64,000 nt of DNA from assembly GCA_037893245.1 (NCBI GenBank), contig JBAIAA010000238.1:1426001-1490000 (forward strand), given 5' to 3'. The notes under the pieces were generated by a model. The model saw only the letters and a list, made by a program, of their open reading frames with translations, did not search any database and was not told the DNA's origin. The DNA comes from Crossaster papposus (lineage: Eukaryota > Echinodermata > Asteroidea > Velatida > Solasteridae). Position numbers and translations under genes: made by a program. Every line of letters starts with the position of its first letter. Positions within the stretch are counted from its first letter, which is position 1. Positions 54,025 to 64,000 of the stretch are shown here, one piece after another.

Positions 54025-54350
54025 TTGTAATAAGTAGAGTATGTAAAGGTCAAATTTGAAAACACCTCAACGTCTAAAAAACGTTCCTCATGGCGTGAAG
54101 AACCAACATGCCAAGTCTCATTCTTTTTTAGTCACTTGACAGTCCCACTATGTGTTTTGCTTCTTTTACTGGACTTATTGATGTCAGATCAAATTTATAG
54201 ACAATGTGCCCTCTGACGTCACGTGTTTACATCTGTATTCAAGTGTGCCCGGCAGTGATGTGCACACATTGTGTTTTACATAAATTTGCTTAAAGAGTGA
54301 CGTCACAGGTCAGATCGCCTTTGAATTATTTGACCTCTGATGTCATTTCT

Positions 54351-54653
54351 TAAAGGTAGGATACACCATTTGCAGATATCGAAAAAAAATTACTACCGAA
54401 TTATTAAGAAATATCTTACTCATCTGAAAGTAAATAATGATTCTAGACGATCGCGAAAAAACACAAATAACATCAGAATAACTGCTCGACACTGGTTGAA
54501 AACAAACGCTGTTTTTCATGCTTTTCTCGGCAATCACGATTGTAAAACTTCAGACGGGTTAGTTAAACGATATTTACTATAAAATACAACCCCCCCAAAA
54601 CCACTTATTCATGATAATTCAAGCAATTACCAATGGTGTAATACTACCTTTAA
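54351..54653. mobile_element. M2 short TIR element
   Basis: TAAAGGTAGGATACACCATT and CAATGGTGTAATACTACCTT. Confidence 0.9.
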
Positions 54654-55403
54654 CCAAATGTATGTAAAACATGATGCGTCCGCATATTGCCAGGCACATT
54701 TAAATACAGATATAAACAGAGGGGAACATGGTCTATAGGTACGCAGCTTGTATTGTTATGTCATGTAAGAAGGGAGATGGCGTCGATTCATTTCTCTTTG
54801 TCATTTAAATATTGCTTAAAATTTAAAGTAGATTTTAAAGTTGTCTAAAAGTCTTTGGGGCAGTTAATGTACCTGTCCTAAATTCTGTATGACTGTATGT
54901 GTTATTAGTTTCAGGTAAAATTTTGGGGTTAAAAATGTACAACTTCTACATGCTTTCATGGGTTTTATTGGAAACTTGGATGCAGTGACTCTTGGCTGGG
55001 AAGGCACTATTCTTCATCGGATTACCGAGGTCAGAGGTCATTATTAAAATACTGCAAGGGAAACGGCCGGCCTTGCGGAACAAATTTAGACAGGGTGCCG
55101 TGTGTCTGGGGATACCTCCGTGGCCTGCCTTCCACGGGATTCTCCTGGAAAACTGCCTAGAATCAGTCTATCGTTATACTTCTATACAATGGTTTTTCAT
55201 TCTTTTAAATCGTTCTCATTCTTTTCCTGTGTGATAATTGTTCCTTCTGACTCCAAGTTCTTATATTCTCCACAGTTCACTTGATTGTTTTTTTTATTAC
55301 TAACTATTGTCTTATATTTGTACACATTCCCGCCGTGAATATGGCCACTGATGCCGGTACGGCGTTAAACCCAAAACTCACTCACTCACTCACTCATTAT
55401 TCA
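54654..55403. other. Intergenic; retroposon-like 3' end with ACTC repeat
   Basis: Ends in GGTACGGCGTTAAACCC and an ACTC microsatellite (~55374-55397), the style of a SINE/LINE tail. The rest is unrecognised. Confidence 0.5.
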
Positions 55404-55404
55404 A

Positions 55405-55836
55405 ATGTGACCTAGCACCACGAAATGAGCGGAAAGTCGCACATGGCCAAAACGAGTTATTGGCCGAAACATCAATTTTTTAAGTGGGAGGTCGTTTTGG
55501 AGTTGTTAACATACTACATTTTACATACTAAAAAACTTTCTTTATCATATCCCAAATTTGTTTAGCTCAATTTAACTCTAAAGCGTGTTTTTTTAGTGGC
55601 TGAATTGCACTGAGTGATAGTATAGTTGGCACGGTTCATGGACTTCGAACTCTGTTTTCTCAAAACAAGGGAGCATGACTTCAGCAATTTCAAAAGAGTA
55701 TAGCGGCGGCTAGGAATAAGCTACAGCAACACACAATACATCATTTGAAAGCTGAGGACTTCTTCTTTCAAGAAATGTAATAATGTCAATTTTGTTATTT
55801 TGTGACTTTCCACCCATTTCGTGGTGCCAGGTCACA
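55405..55836. mobile_element. M4 short TIR element
   Basis: ATGTGACCTAGCACCACGAA and TTCGTGGTGCCAGGTCACA, collinear with 53640-54024. Confidence 0.9.
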
Positions 55837-56010
55837 AATATGCATTCAATGTTTCTTTGGCTACAGAATTTGCTGGTTTTTATTACAACTCTTTTGAAAT
55901 ACATGTAGGTTAAGGTTATGTAGGGGTCATCATTTGAGGTCGTCTTCTAAAATGCACAACCATTTTTCAACATACAGGGCTCGACCATAGTGGTATCCGT
56001 GAATCACTTG

Positions 56011-56253
56011 TTAACCAGTTCGCGCCGGAGGCAAATATATACACACAAAGTTTTCCCCAGGTCAAAACGGATGATGCATAAACCTGTCATGAGCAAGGCC
56101 GGAAAATGTCTGTCAGCAGCGAGCAAGGCTGGAAATGCGTGGGTGTGCTTTCCGGTACCATCGGCCTGAACCCGCCTCTGATCGAGTTTCGTTAAAAATA
56201 ATCCCATGCTTCGGCTCGGTGATGTTAAAATAATCCCGGCGTAAACTGGTTAA
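56011..56253. mobile_element. M1 short TIR element, full length
   Basis: TTAACCAGTTCGCGCCGG to GCGTAAACTGGTTAA, 243 bp. Confidence 0.9.
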
Positions 56254-56866
56254 TTAATACATCTATTTCATTATAATCAATTTTTCAACTACATGTATAT
56301 GGGAATTTGGTGTCAACTTGTATTTATTGCAAACTTTTGTTCACAAATAGAGAAATTATTGGTATTAGTCTTGTGTATGATTTGTGTATGATTTGGCAAA
56401 AGGCCAGTTCGCACTCTGCATGTCACTCAATTAGTTAAACAAATTTGGATAAATTCCGACTAATTTTGCCACAAGTTATTTTTGACATCGTGTCCTGCCA
56501 TGAAGTTTCCATTTGTAAATAAGACATTTATTTATTACGAAGGGGCCGTTACAATTTATGTGTTGTATTCAATTAAGTTTTTTTCATAAAAAGAGAGTAA
56601 AGCAAATTATTCCTCACGTTGATATTCCAGTACAAGTAACAAAAGGAAAGAATTTTATTTAAAATTATATTTATTGAAAGGATGGAATTTTATTTGCCAT
56701 TCTTAAATAAGTAATACCCCTCCAACTAGTTTAATGGTATGTGCCTTGTACGTGTGCCCTTTTATGGAGATAGATGCGCATAAACGCTTGATATGGCATT
56801 GGGACTGTTATTTTTTTTATACGGACCCATGCTGTGGATATGCTGTACTTGTGGGAGGTTTCATCA
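56254..56866. other. Intergenic, no feature recognised
   Basis: AT-rich, no coding signal. Confidence 0.4.
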
Positions 56867-57260
56867 CATATGTGACCTGCTCCCACAAAACCAGACATAA
56901 GTGGGTTGTTTTTTTAAGGGAGATATTGTTATTTCCATTTAGTACACATCTTCAGCTTTCATCTGGTACCAAAACCACCTTTATATCATACATACTTTCA
57001 ATTTTATGAGGATTTTAAGACGATGTATTTGGGAGATAAATTACCACTTTTAGGACACAGTTTGCCTCAATAAATGCATGATTTGTGTACTTTCTCATCA
57101 ATAAAGTTGATTTTGTTTAACTGAGGGTTAAAGTTAAGTATACATATTAAAGAATCAAAAAAATAATGAAAAGATTTTTCGCCCCATTTCAACTTTGACG
57201 AGCTGTATCTCGAAATAGCCTGTGCGACTTATGTCGGGTTTCGTAGAAGTGGGTCACATA
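56867..57260. mobile_element. M3 short TIR element
   Basis: ATATGTGACCTGCTCCCACA at the left and GTAGAAGTGGGTCACATA at the right; ends partly diverged. Confidence 0.82.
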
Positions 57261-57884
57261 TTAGGAACTATGCAGACAAAAAAAATTGAATTATTGATGA
57301 CGTCCTATTATAAGTCCAGTAACATGGTATTTTTGAAATGGTACGTTTGTAGAATTAGAATTAGATATACACGGATTATAAGCACATTTTATTGGAGAGG
57401 GGTATAATCGAAGTTTATAAATAATAAAGGTTCGTTATTGTTGTATTCATGTGTAAACATTCCATATAGAATTTCTTTGATTTGTTATATAAAATATGTT
57501 ATTTATTGAGAGAATAAAAATCTACCCAGTACTGAAAAGTGTACATCTTTTGTGAAGTGCAACTTTATTGAATATTCTTTTGGATGAATTTATTCTTTTT
57601 GTTAAGAGGTTTTTGTATTTTTCAAGGCAATTATTTACCTAACCCGTTTTTTTTCTTCAACCTTACATGTACATGGTTAAAATGGAAAATGACCCATAAC
57701 AAAAAAATTGTTAAAGAAAAAGGACAAAACGTTAAAGATAGTCAGATTTGAACCAAACTTACCAAAGACCATCCGATCTATAGCTTTCCTTTTTGGCAAG
57801 TTGGTTAAGGAAGCTGTTTTTTTTTATAATTCATTATAGTTCTTTAATGTTGCCAGTGCTCTTTCTCATGAATATACATTCACA
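57261..57884. other. Intergenic, no feature recognised
   Basis: AT-rich (many TTTATT/ATAAA runs), no coding signal. Confidence 0.4.
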
Positions 57885-58350
57885 TGTTAGACATGTTAGT
57901 CCTGAGAAATCTTCACTGGCTTCCAGTCAAACAGAGGGTTGCCTTCAAATTAATGCTAATTACATGGAAAGCCCTCAATGACAGTGCACCAACATATCTG
58001 CAGGATCTCCTCACCCAGTAGTCCGCTCATCGCCACCTAAGGTCATCTGGCAAACATCTTCTTGTGATACCAAGAACTAGAACATTGTATGGTGACCAAG
58101 CCTTCTCAGTCTCGGCCCCCACTCTATGGAATTCTTTGCCTCAGGAAATTCGTAGCTGTCAATCTTTACAAACCTTCAAATGCCTTCTTAAAACATTCAT
58201 GTTTAACTCAACTTATAATTAGAATGCTTGTTTTGTTTCAAGTGACTTGGAAATTAATTATTATTGTACAGTAACTTTTCTTAAAGCGCCTCGGAATATG
58301 TCTACATAGATAGATGGCGCTTTACAAATGCTTGTATTATTATTATTATG
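57885..58350 (+). mobile_element. LINE 3' fragment (L2-like), decayed
   Basis: Encodes RT C-terminal motifs LHWLPVKQRVAFKLML, WKALNDSAPTYLQDLL and LWNSLPQEIR, with a premature TAG at ~58018. It ends in GCGCTTTACAAATGCTTG and an ATT tail, typical of L2-group LINEs. Confidence 0.87.
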
Positions 58351-58664
58351 TATAGTATGCAAAGTCTAATGCACGCTGCATTCATAGGCTAAGCAGGTGC
58401 GTGCGCATAACACTGTTGCTACGATGTACATGTAGTTTATATTTGCAGAGGTTTACACCATAAATGTTTCTGTGTTCAGATATTGGTAGCTCGTTTCTTT
58501 TTATTAAAGTGCTCTGGGCTGCTGGTCTATTGTTTCTTGTTCACAGTGCAATTAAATGTACATGTACTAATGAAAATTGATCACGGATTTGTCTCAGAAA
58601 GGCATCTTTGGTAAAGACCTTTTGTTTTTCTGAAATGCTGCAAATGGTATACATGTACTCGCCT

Positions 58665-58906
58665 TTAACCAGTTCGCGCCGGGATTATTTTAACATCACC
58701 AAGGGGCGGGATTATTTTTAACAAAACTTGATCCGAAGCGGGTTCAGGCTGATATTGCCGGGAAGCACACCCACGCATTTCCGGCCTTGCTCGCTGCTGA
58801 CAGACATTTTCAAACTTGAACTTGGCATGTTTATGCGTCATCCGTTTTGAAATTGGGGAAAACTTTGCGTCTTAATATTATATGTCATCCAGCACGAACT
58901 GGTTAA
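58665..58906. mobile_element. M1 short TIR element, full length
   Basis: TTAACCAGTTCGCGCCGG to GCACGAACTGGTTAA. Confidence 0.92.
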
Positions 58907-59312
58907 AAGCCTCGGCACAATATATACATGCATTTTTATTCAGTTTACTGAAACCAGTTATTGTAGATTTACTTATTTAAAATGCCAAGATCAAAGAAAC
59001 GACAACAAAAATTCACAGAAACTAAATGAATTTTAATTAGTCTGTTTTTCTGACATTCATCGTGACCTTTTTATCAGGTTACACAAACTGCTGTAAAAAA
59101 CAAAACAAAGAGCAGTCACTGGAATAAACTTAGGAAATGACAATTACAACCGTGGCAAGTAAGAAAACATTACCAATGGGGATTTTTACAATGAAGTATC
59201 GGGTATGTGTAACTACGGGTGCATGCATTAAACTCCTCAGTTTAGTAAAAATGGGAGGAATTTCATGTACAAACATCACAATATATTTCCTGCAGCCATC
59301 ATAAAGCGATAA
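58907..59312. other. Intergenic, no feature recognised
   Basis: AT-rich, no coding signal. Confidence 0.4.
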
Positions 59313-59733
59313 CATGCGACCTGCTCCCACAAAATCATAGTAAAGTTGCCTTTTTGAGATATTGGTATTTCGAGATTCCTTGAATTCTTAGCTTTAAAAT
59401 GATATATAATTGATTGGGTAGGGTATTTAAAAATATATAATATTGAGCAAAACCAGCGGTCATTACACTTGTCAAATTAAGAATAGTTAAGAATTAATTT
59501 CGCTACATTTTACTTCTTGGGTACGCTCAGTAAAATTAATTTTGATTTTTTTTCTGCTAATCTTTTGCAAAAAATACTTCTAAAGTTCGAAAGAAAACCT
59601 ATGTATGTGTGGGAATTGTATTATGCCAAAATCCCTAAAACGATTCTCACTGTCAAATCGGTTATTTTCAATAATAACTCAATATAGCATAGCGCGACCT
59701 TACGCTGTTTTAGTGGGAGCAGGTCACACATGT
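59313..59733. mobile_element. M3 short TIR element
   Basis: ATGCGACCTGCTCCCAC and GTGGGAGCAGGTCACA. Confidence 0.87.
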
Positions 59734-59775
59734 CCTGAAAGGTCAAAACTCTGCAGAGAAAATATTGAAGCATAC

Positions 59776-59912
59776 ATGACCCAGCACGAGTAAATGAGAC
59801 ACTTTGCAGCAAAAATGAAAATTGAGATTTTGATTTTATCATTTAAAGCTTTTTTAGCTTTAAATGATGAAATCAAAATCTCAAATTCAATTTTTGCCTC
59901 GTGCTGGGTCAC
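59776..59912. repeat. Long hairpin-forming palindrome
   Basis: ATGACCCAGCACGAG is mirrored by CTCGTGCTGGGTCA, and TTTGATTTTATCATTTAAAG by CTTTAAATGATGAAATCAAA, with a 7-base loop. One arm has ~19 extra bases. Confidence 0.88.
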
Positions 59913-60744
59913 ATATACATGAAAAACAACTTTCGGGTAATTTCCAGGTATTATAATCGTTTCCAGTATACTGTTAAAATAAAAACTAGCAACTCCCAAA
60001 GCTATACAAACCATGTACAGTCTAAAATGAAAACTGAAAATATAAGAGCAAAGCAATTTGTGTTCGAACTCCCAAAACAATCGACGACAGTAACTGGAGT
60101 TGTTCCTAATAGTATTTCTAGAATGGTGGTTCGATCCATTATCACTACACGAATAATTCAGAAGTTTTATTGAAAAACAGTTGTAGATATATAATCAACA
60201 TAACCTAATTTCTCATGAAAACTTACACAAAGCTATTAAATAAAAAAAGTTTACATGTACATTGAATTGTTAACTATGATTTAAGAATGTGTGTTTAAAT
60301 TGTTGATAGGCTTTTTAAAAAAAAAACAGAGAAAAAGAGAGATTAATGACTATTTACATGTACACACGTCTAAGAACACCAAATACAAAAGGGAAAATCT
60401 ACTGACCATTTTAGTTGAGAGGGATTTTACTCAAACGTCCCTTCTGAAATATTGTTGAAATTAATGTGTAATGGGGTTACTTTTATAAAATAACAATAAT
60501 CAAACAATATCACAAACAATTCTTTAAAATGAAGAAGAGGGGTACACTATTACTGTTACCAGAAGCGACAATGGGATTAAAAATATGTAAAAATTCTCGG
60601 TCAGAATTGGCGAAAGAATTTAACAATAGCTATACCAGAGCACACCACAGTCAGTTAAAAGAGGTTTGCTGTCAGTAAAACAGGGTTTTGGGACATTTGT
60701 TTTGTTGTTTGTTTTTTTTAAAATACAGGACTGATGAAAAATAA
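59913..60744. other. Downstream of ALYREF; possible 3' UTR, no gene
   Basis: AT-rich. A TTTATT at ~60167 gives AATAAA on the - strand and could end ALYREF transcripts, but this is unproven. Confidence 0.35.
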
Positions 60745-60862
60745 ATTGGTTAGAATAACGAACAATATGAGGAAAAAAAAATTTCAAGAAAAATATAGGT
60801 AAAAAAAAAAGCATTGGCGGCCATTTTGATTTTTTTTCATATTGTTCGTTATTCTAACCAAT
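60745..60862. repeat. Hairpin-forming palindrome in the presumed ALYREF 3' UTR
   Basis: TTGGTTAGAATAACGAACAA (60746-60765) and TTGTTCGTTATTCTAACCAA (60842-60861) are perfect complements around an A-rich loop. Confidence 0.88.
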
Positions 60863-61084
60863 GTATTTTTTTCAAAGGACAAATTTGCAAAAGCCCTACC
60901 GGCATATCCCAAATATCTTTCTCATGCCATATTCCATGCTTGCATCACTAAAAGCACGATCCCATCCACCTATCTGCCGTACTAATACACCGATGTCCAA
61001 CAGGTACAGTACCGTGGCACAGTATGTAGTAAAGAAGGGCCCTTCTTCAACAAAACTCCTATTTTCCCGTTTAAGTTGTGTAGT

Positions 61085-61096
61085 TTAACTATCCAT
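61085..61096 (-). CDS. ALYREF: ALYREF last coding exon (M-D-S-stop)
   Basis: Acceptor TTTTCATTTTCAG followed by ATGGATAGTTAA. Human ALYREF ends MDTS at the same point. The intron before it is 1634 bp. Confidence 0.85.
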   Translation of the reverse strand: MDS

Positions 61097-64000
61097 CTGA
61101 AAATGAAAACAAAAAAATGCAATAAAGGATTAAACAATTGTTTAACCCTAACTACCGTACCCCAAACCCATCAAACTCTAAAACATTAGAAACTTGTTGT
61201 TGGACTTTGTTTGACTCAGTACCAAAGGCCCAGGGCGACCCTGTTGAATTATGCGAGGTTCAGGGCAAAAAGCATGAGACTTGTTGGAGTTGGGGGTGGG
61301 GGGGGGGGGGGGGGGGGGGGAGGCAAAATGCACAGGCATTTATTCATGGGTGACCCACGGCTGGTCACGGCACAGTTCCTGGTCAACTGCTTGTGTATGT
61401 ACATGTACACCCTATGTGTCCACATTTTAATCATTTTAACCTATTTGACCAGTTTGAGCAGGAATTATTTCGACATTGACCGGGCCCAGACACGGGATTG
61501 TTTTCCACAAACCTTGATCCGAGGCGGTTTACAGGCACATCCTGATATTACCAGCCTTGCTTCGCCGTGAGCTGGTTGCTGACATACATGTATGTGACCC
61601 GCTCCATCGTAATAAGTCTTAAAATGACTTTTAAATATGCACATGGTGAGTAAGGGAATTTTATAAGCTTTCTAATGATACCCATCACAAGTGTGTATCT
61701 GTTTATGGTCTGATGAAGATGACAGGTGTATATTTATTTGCCGAATCCACATTCCGAGAAAAACAGCTTTGAAATAAACAGTTGTAAAAGTAAACGCAAA
61801 TGCAGGCTTTCCGATAAACAACCATAGCAACAGCATACTTCCTGTTGTCTGATTATCATAACACTTTCCACATTAGTTGGTCACTACCTTGACAACAATC
61901 TCCCGCAGTTTATATTTCACATCTTTAATATTTTTGGAAATATGACACCTATAAATATCATATCAATAATGCACCCCAATCATACAGACAGCGCACACAA
62001 AACCTTCTCATTTTCATCTTTATTGATCGTTTTTACATACAAGACACTAATGACAATAATCAGTGATAACTACACTTCCTAAAAATACAATGTTCAGAAA
62101 ATCGACTTGGTCACAATTTTCACCCAAGCGTTCACAAACGGCCGATTGCGTAAAACAGCCTCAGCGACTTATTCCTGATTACGATGGAGCGGGTCACATA
62201 TGTACGGCCGAGCCTGCAACATTTTGTTTTTTTCCATCCTTCGTTTTGAATTCCGGGAAAATTGTGCGTGTATACACGCCTTCCGACAGAAACTGGTTAA
62301 GCCTACATGAACACTGGTTAAGCCTACATGAACACTGGTTAAGCCTACATGAACACTGGTTAAACCTACATGAACACTGGTTAAACCTACATGAACACTG
62401 GTTAAACCTACATGAACACTGGTTAAACCTACATGAACACTGGTTAAACCTACATGAACACTGGTTAAACCTACATGAACACTGGTTAAACCTACATGAA
62501 CACTGGTTAAACCTACATGAACACTGGTTAAACCTACATGAACACTGGTTAAACCTACATGAACACTGGTTAAACCTACATGAACACTGGTTAAACCTAC
62601 ATGAACACTGGTTAAACCTACATGAACACTGGTTAAACCTACATGAACACTGGTTAAACCTACATGAACACTGGTTAAACCTACATGAACACTGGTTAAA
62701 CCTACATGAACACTGCAGAAACCCACTTACCTGAGCATTGTATGCATCCAACTGCGCATCTAACTCCTCTGCAGTTGGGGTCGGTCCCTTACTGCCACCG
62801 CGGCCACGCCCTCTGCCACCACGCCCCCTGGAGCTACCACGCGCCTGATTACGCCCACCTCGTGCGTTATACGGAGTGCGCCTGTATTGGGAAAAATGAC
62901 AAAAACTTGATCACTCATCACCTCCAAGTCCAACGAGCCGGTAATCGTAATAAGAAAACACAACATATTCGACTCTCAATTAGTACAAACAAAATGCGCG
63001 GGACTTCATATGTGACCTGTTCCAACGAAACCCGGACAAAGTCGCACAATGTGTTTTGTCACAATGTACTCCTGAAGGCATTTTTGGATGGATTTTACCA
63101 TTTTGAGGTTTTAGGTTTTCCTAAGTCACTCACTATTAATCTACAATCTCCTTAAATTTGAACAAAATCCGTCTACCAGAAGTGTGTTTTTTTTGTCAAT
63201 TTTGTGAAACATTTGTGTATAGAAATAATACGCTTTTCTGAACTTCAAAGCTGTTTATCTCATAATTAGGTTGTCGGGGTTTTATCACTAAATCCAGACC
63301 CCAGGGAAGATAGGGTGGGGGTACATATGTAAATGATACATCATTTTAAAGCTGAGAACCTAGAGAATTTGAAAAAAGCTAAATCTGAAAAACTAAAAAG
63401 TTGACTTTGTCCGGGTTTCGTTGGAACAGGTCACATATTATCCGTTTGCAATGGTTTCCAACAGACCTATTGTTCACTTTATAGGCCTAGACCCCTTTGT
63501 AAACGCTTATCCAGGAGAACATTTACGATGTTGAAATATGTGACCTGGCACCACGAAATGAGTGGAAAGTCGCAAAATAACAAAATTGACACTATTACAT
63601 TTCCAGAAAGAAGAAGTCTTAAGCTTTCAAATGAAATGAAATCTACAAGAAATAAGCTTTAAAATGATATACTACAAGACATAGTTGGTATTTATCGTTA
63701 GCTACCAAAAGTAACACTGAATATGAAAATTCTTATTTTTGTTTTGTTTTTCACATATTTTAATGGTCCTTTTCTTAAAATAAGCTCTGGCGACTTTACA
63801 GCCCTTTTGTCGTGGATGGTCACATATGCACAAGGCTTGCCAGTAAAGTAATGGTGTTTTTGTTTCATGGCCACATGTTCAACTCACCCTCCAAGTCTTC
63901 CACCACGCTGTATCCTTCCCTGGGTCCCTGTCCTCTGGGTTACTGGTTTCATCTGTTGTTCGTACTCCAGTGGAGAGGTAACCAACTCAATGTTCATGGG
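61085..64000 (-). CDS. ALYREF: ALYREF (Aly/REF, THOC4) mRNA export adaptor, C-terminal part
   Basis: Exons 64000-63888 (continues beyond the window), 62881-62731 and 61096-61085 join in frame with GT-AG introns and end M-D-S-stop. Visible parts: the end of the RRM (PMNIELVTSP), a Gly/Arg-rich RGG region (ARGGRNQARGSSRGRGGRG), and the conserved C-terminal UAP56/DDX39B-binding motif (AEELDAQLDAYNAQMDS). ALYREF binds spliced mRNA as part of TREX and passes it to NXF1 in the nucleus. The RRM core and N terminus lie outside the window. It is convergent with PICK1. Close match to the vertebrate C terminus makes the identity firm. Confidence 0.95.
61298..61320 (+). repeat. Poly-G run of 23
   Basis: Uninterrupted guanines in an ALYREF intron (a C run in the transcript). 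Confidence 0.9.
61443..62300. mobile_element. M1 element split by an M5 element
   Basis: Left part 61443-61590 (TTTGACCAGTTTGAGC, TTGACCGGGCCCAG), right part 62201-62300 ending GACAGAAACTGGTTAA. The M5 element fills the gap. Confidence 0.83.
61591..62200. mobile_element. M5 short TIR element nested in M1
   Basis: ATGTGACCCGCTCCATCG and CGATGGAGCGGGTCACAT. ~165 bp longer than the 42762-43206 copy because of extra internal sequence around 61790-61950. Confidence 0.9.
62293..62712 (-). repeat. 21-bp minisatellite, 20 copies, in an ALYREF intron
   Basis: The unit is CTGGTTAA followed by (A/G)CCTACATGAACA. The first three copies have G at the variable site, the remaining 17 have A. Its period keeps a frame open on both strands, but it is intronic and not a gene. 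Confidence 0.97.
62731..62881 (-). CDS. ALYREF: ALYREF exon encoding the RGG region and C-terminal motif
   Basis: Acceptor CCCAATACAG, donor GTAAGTGGG. 151 nt ending ELDAQLDAYNAQ. A minisatellite starts 17 bp beyond the donor. Confidence 0.96.
63007..63438. mobile_element. M3 short TIR element
   Basis: ATATGTGACCTGTTCCAACG and CGTTGGAACAGGTCACATA, the best preserved M3 ends, in an ALYREF intron. Confidence 0.92.
63536..63829. mobile_element. M4 short TIR element, right end diverged
   Basis: TATGTGACCTGGCACCACGA at the left; the right end is the weaker TCGTGGATGGTCACAT. Confidence 0.8.
63888..64000 (-). CDS. ALYREF: ALYREF exon encoding the end of the RRM
   Basis: Begins PMNIELVTSP at the window edge and ends GGRLGG with donor GTGAGT (63887-63882). 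The exon continues past 64000. Confidence 0.93.

Noticed and set aside
62063..62751. Long repetitive open frames on both strands (HWLNLHE-type repeats)
   Set aside because: They are produced by a 21-bp minisatellite inside an ALYREF intron; a triplet-multiple period keeps the frame open automatically.

Overview
This is a eukaryotic (animal) window. It holds two spliced nuclear genes, PICK1 on the + strand and the 3' part of ALYREF on the - strand, with GT-AG introns, and about three quarters of the rest is transposable elements and satellite DNA. The LTR, Ngaro-type and CR1/L2-type retroelements, the very many short inverted-repeat elements and the abundant ACATGTAC motifs suggest a marine invertebrate deuterostome, possibly an echinoderm. 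That assignment is inference; no species-diagnostic sequence was recognised.

Region 1 (1-26 kb) is a repeat-built block. A nearly complete Ty3/gypsy element (53-9013, 4-bp ATAG target duplication) sits in a tandem array with a monomer of about 1.74 kb. The monomers fall into two types that alternate A-B-A-B-A-B, making a dimeric higher-order repeat. Most monomers carry two class II tRNA-like modules on the - strand. A second LTR (12761-13049) lies at exactly the same site in a later monomer, with only the last 40 bp of gypsy interior before it. A flank segment (12113-12720) recurs after the last monomer (24647-25612). Together these indicate a tandem segmental duplication. The last B monomer is split by an Ngaro-like tyrosine-recombinase retrotransposon (18748-23460) whose split direct repeats A1 / B1-A2-B2 are all visible. 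Its reverse transcriptase core is deleted.

Region 2 (28.3-51.6 kb) is PICK1, a PDZ plus BAR (AH) domain protein. I assembled ten coding exons totalling 1212 nt (403 residues), in frame throughout with consensus splice sites. The introns hold a 5'-truncated CR1/L2-like LINE in antisense, a Mutator-like foldback nested in another element, a 55-copy decamer satellite, a tRNA-like sequence and many short terminal-inverted-repeat (TIR) elements. The PICK1 3' flank contains three TIR elements nested in each other; the outer TIR supplies an AATAAA 82 nt after the stop.

Region 3 (51.6-64 kb) is repeat-rich intergenic DNA followed by the last three coding exons of ALYREF (mRNA export adaptor) on the - strand, so PICK1 and ALYREF are tail to tail. 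One ALYREF intron holds a 20-copy 21-bp minisatellite that starts at the terminus of a TIR element and ends 17 bp from a splice donor.

Short TIR families named here by their ends: M1 (TTAACCAGTTCGCGCCGG), M2 (AAAGGTAGKATACACC), M3 (TGTGACCTGCTCC), M4 (TGTGACCTGGCACC), M5 (TGTGACCCGCTCC), M6 (GGGCCAATTTCACGG), M7 (GGGGTGCGTTCC). The labels are mine, not database names.
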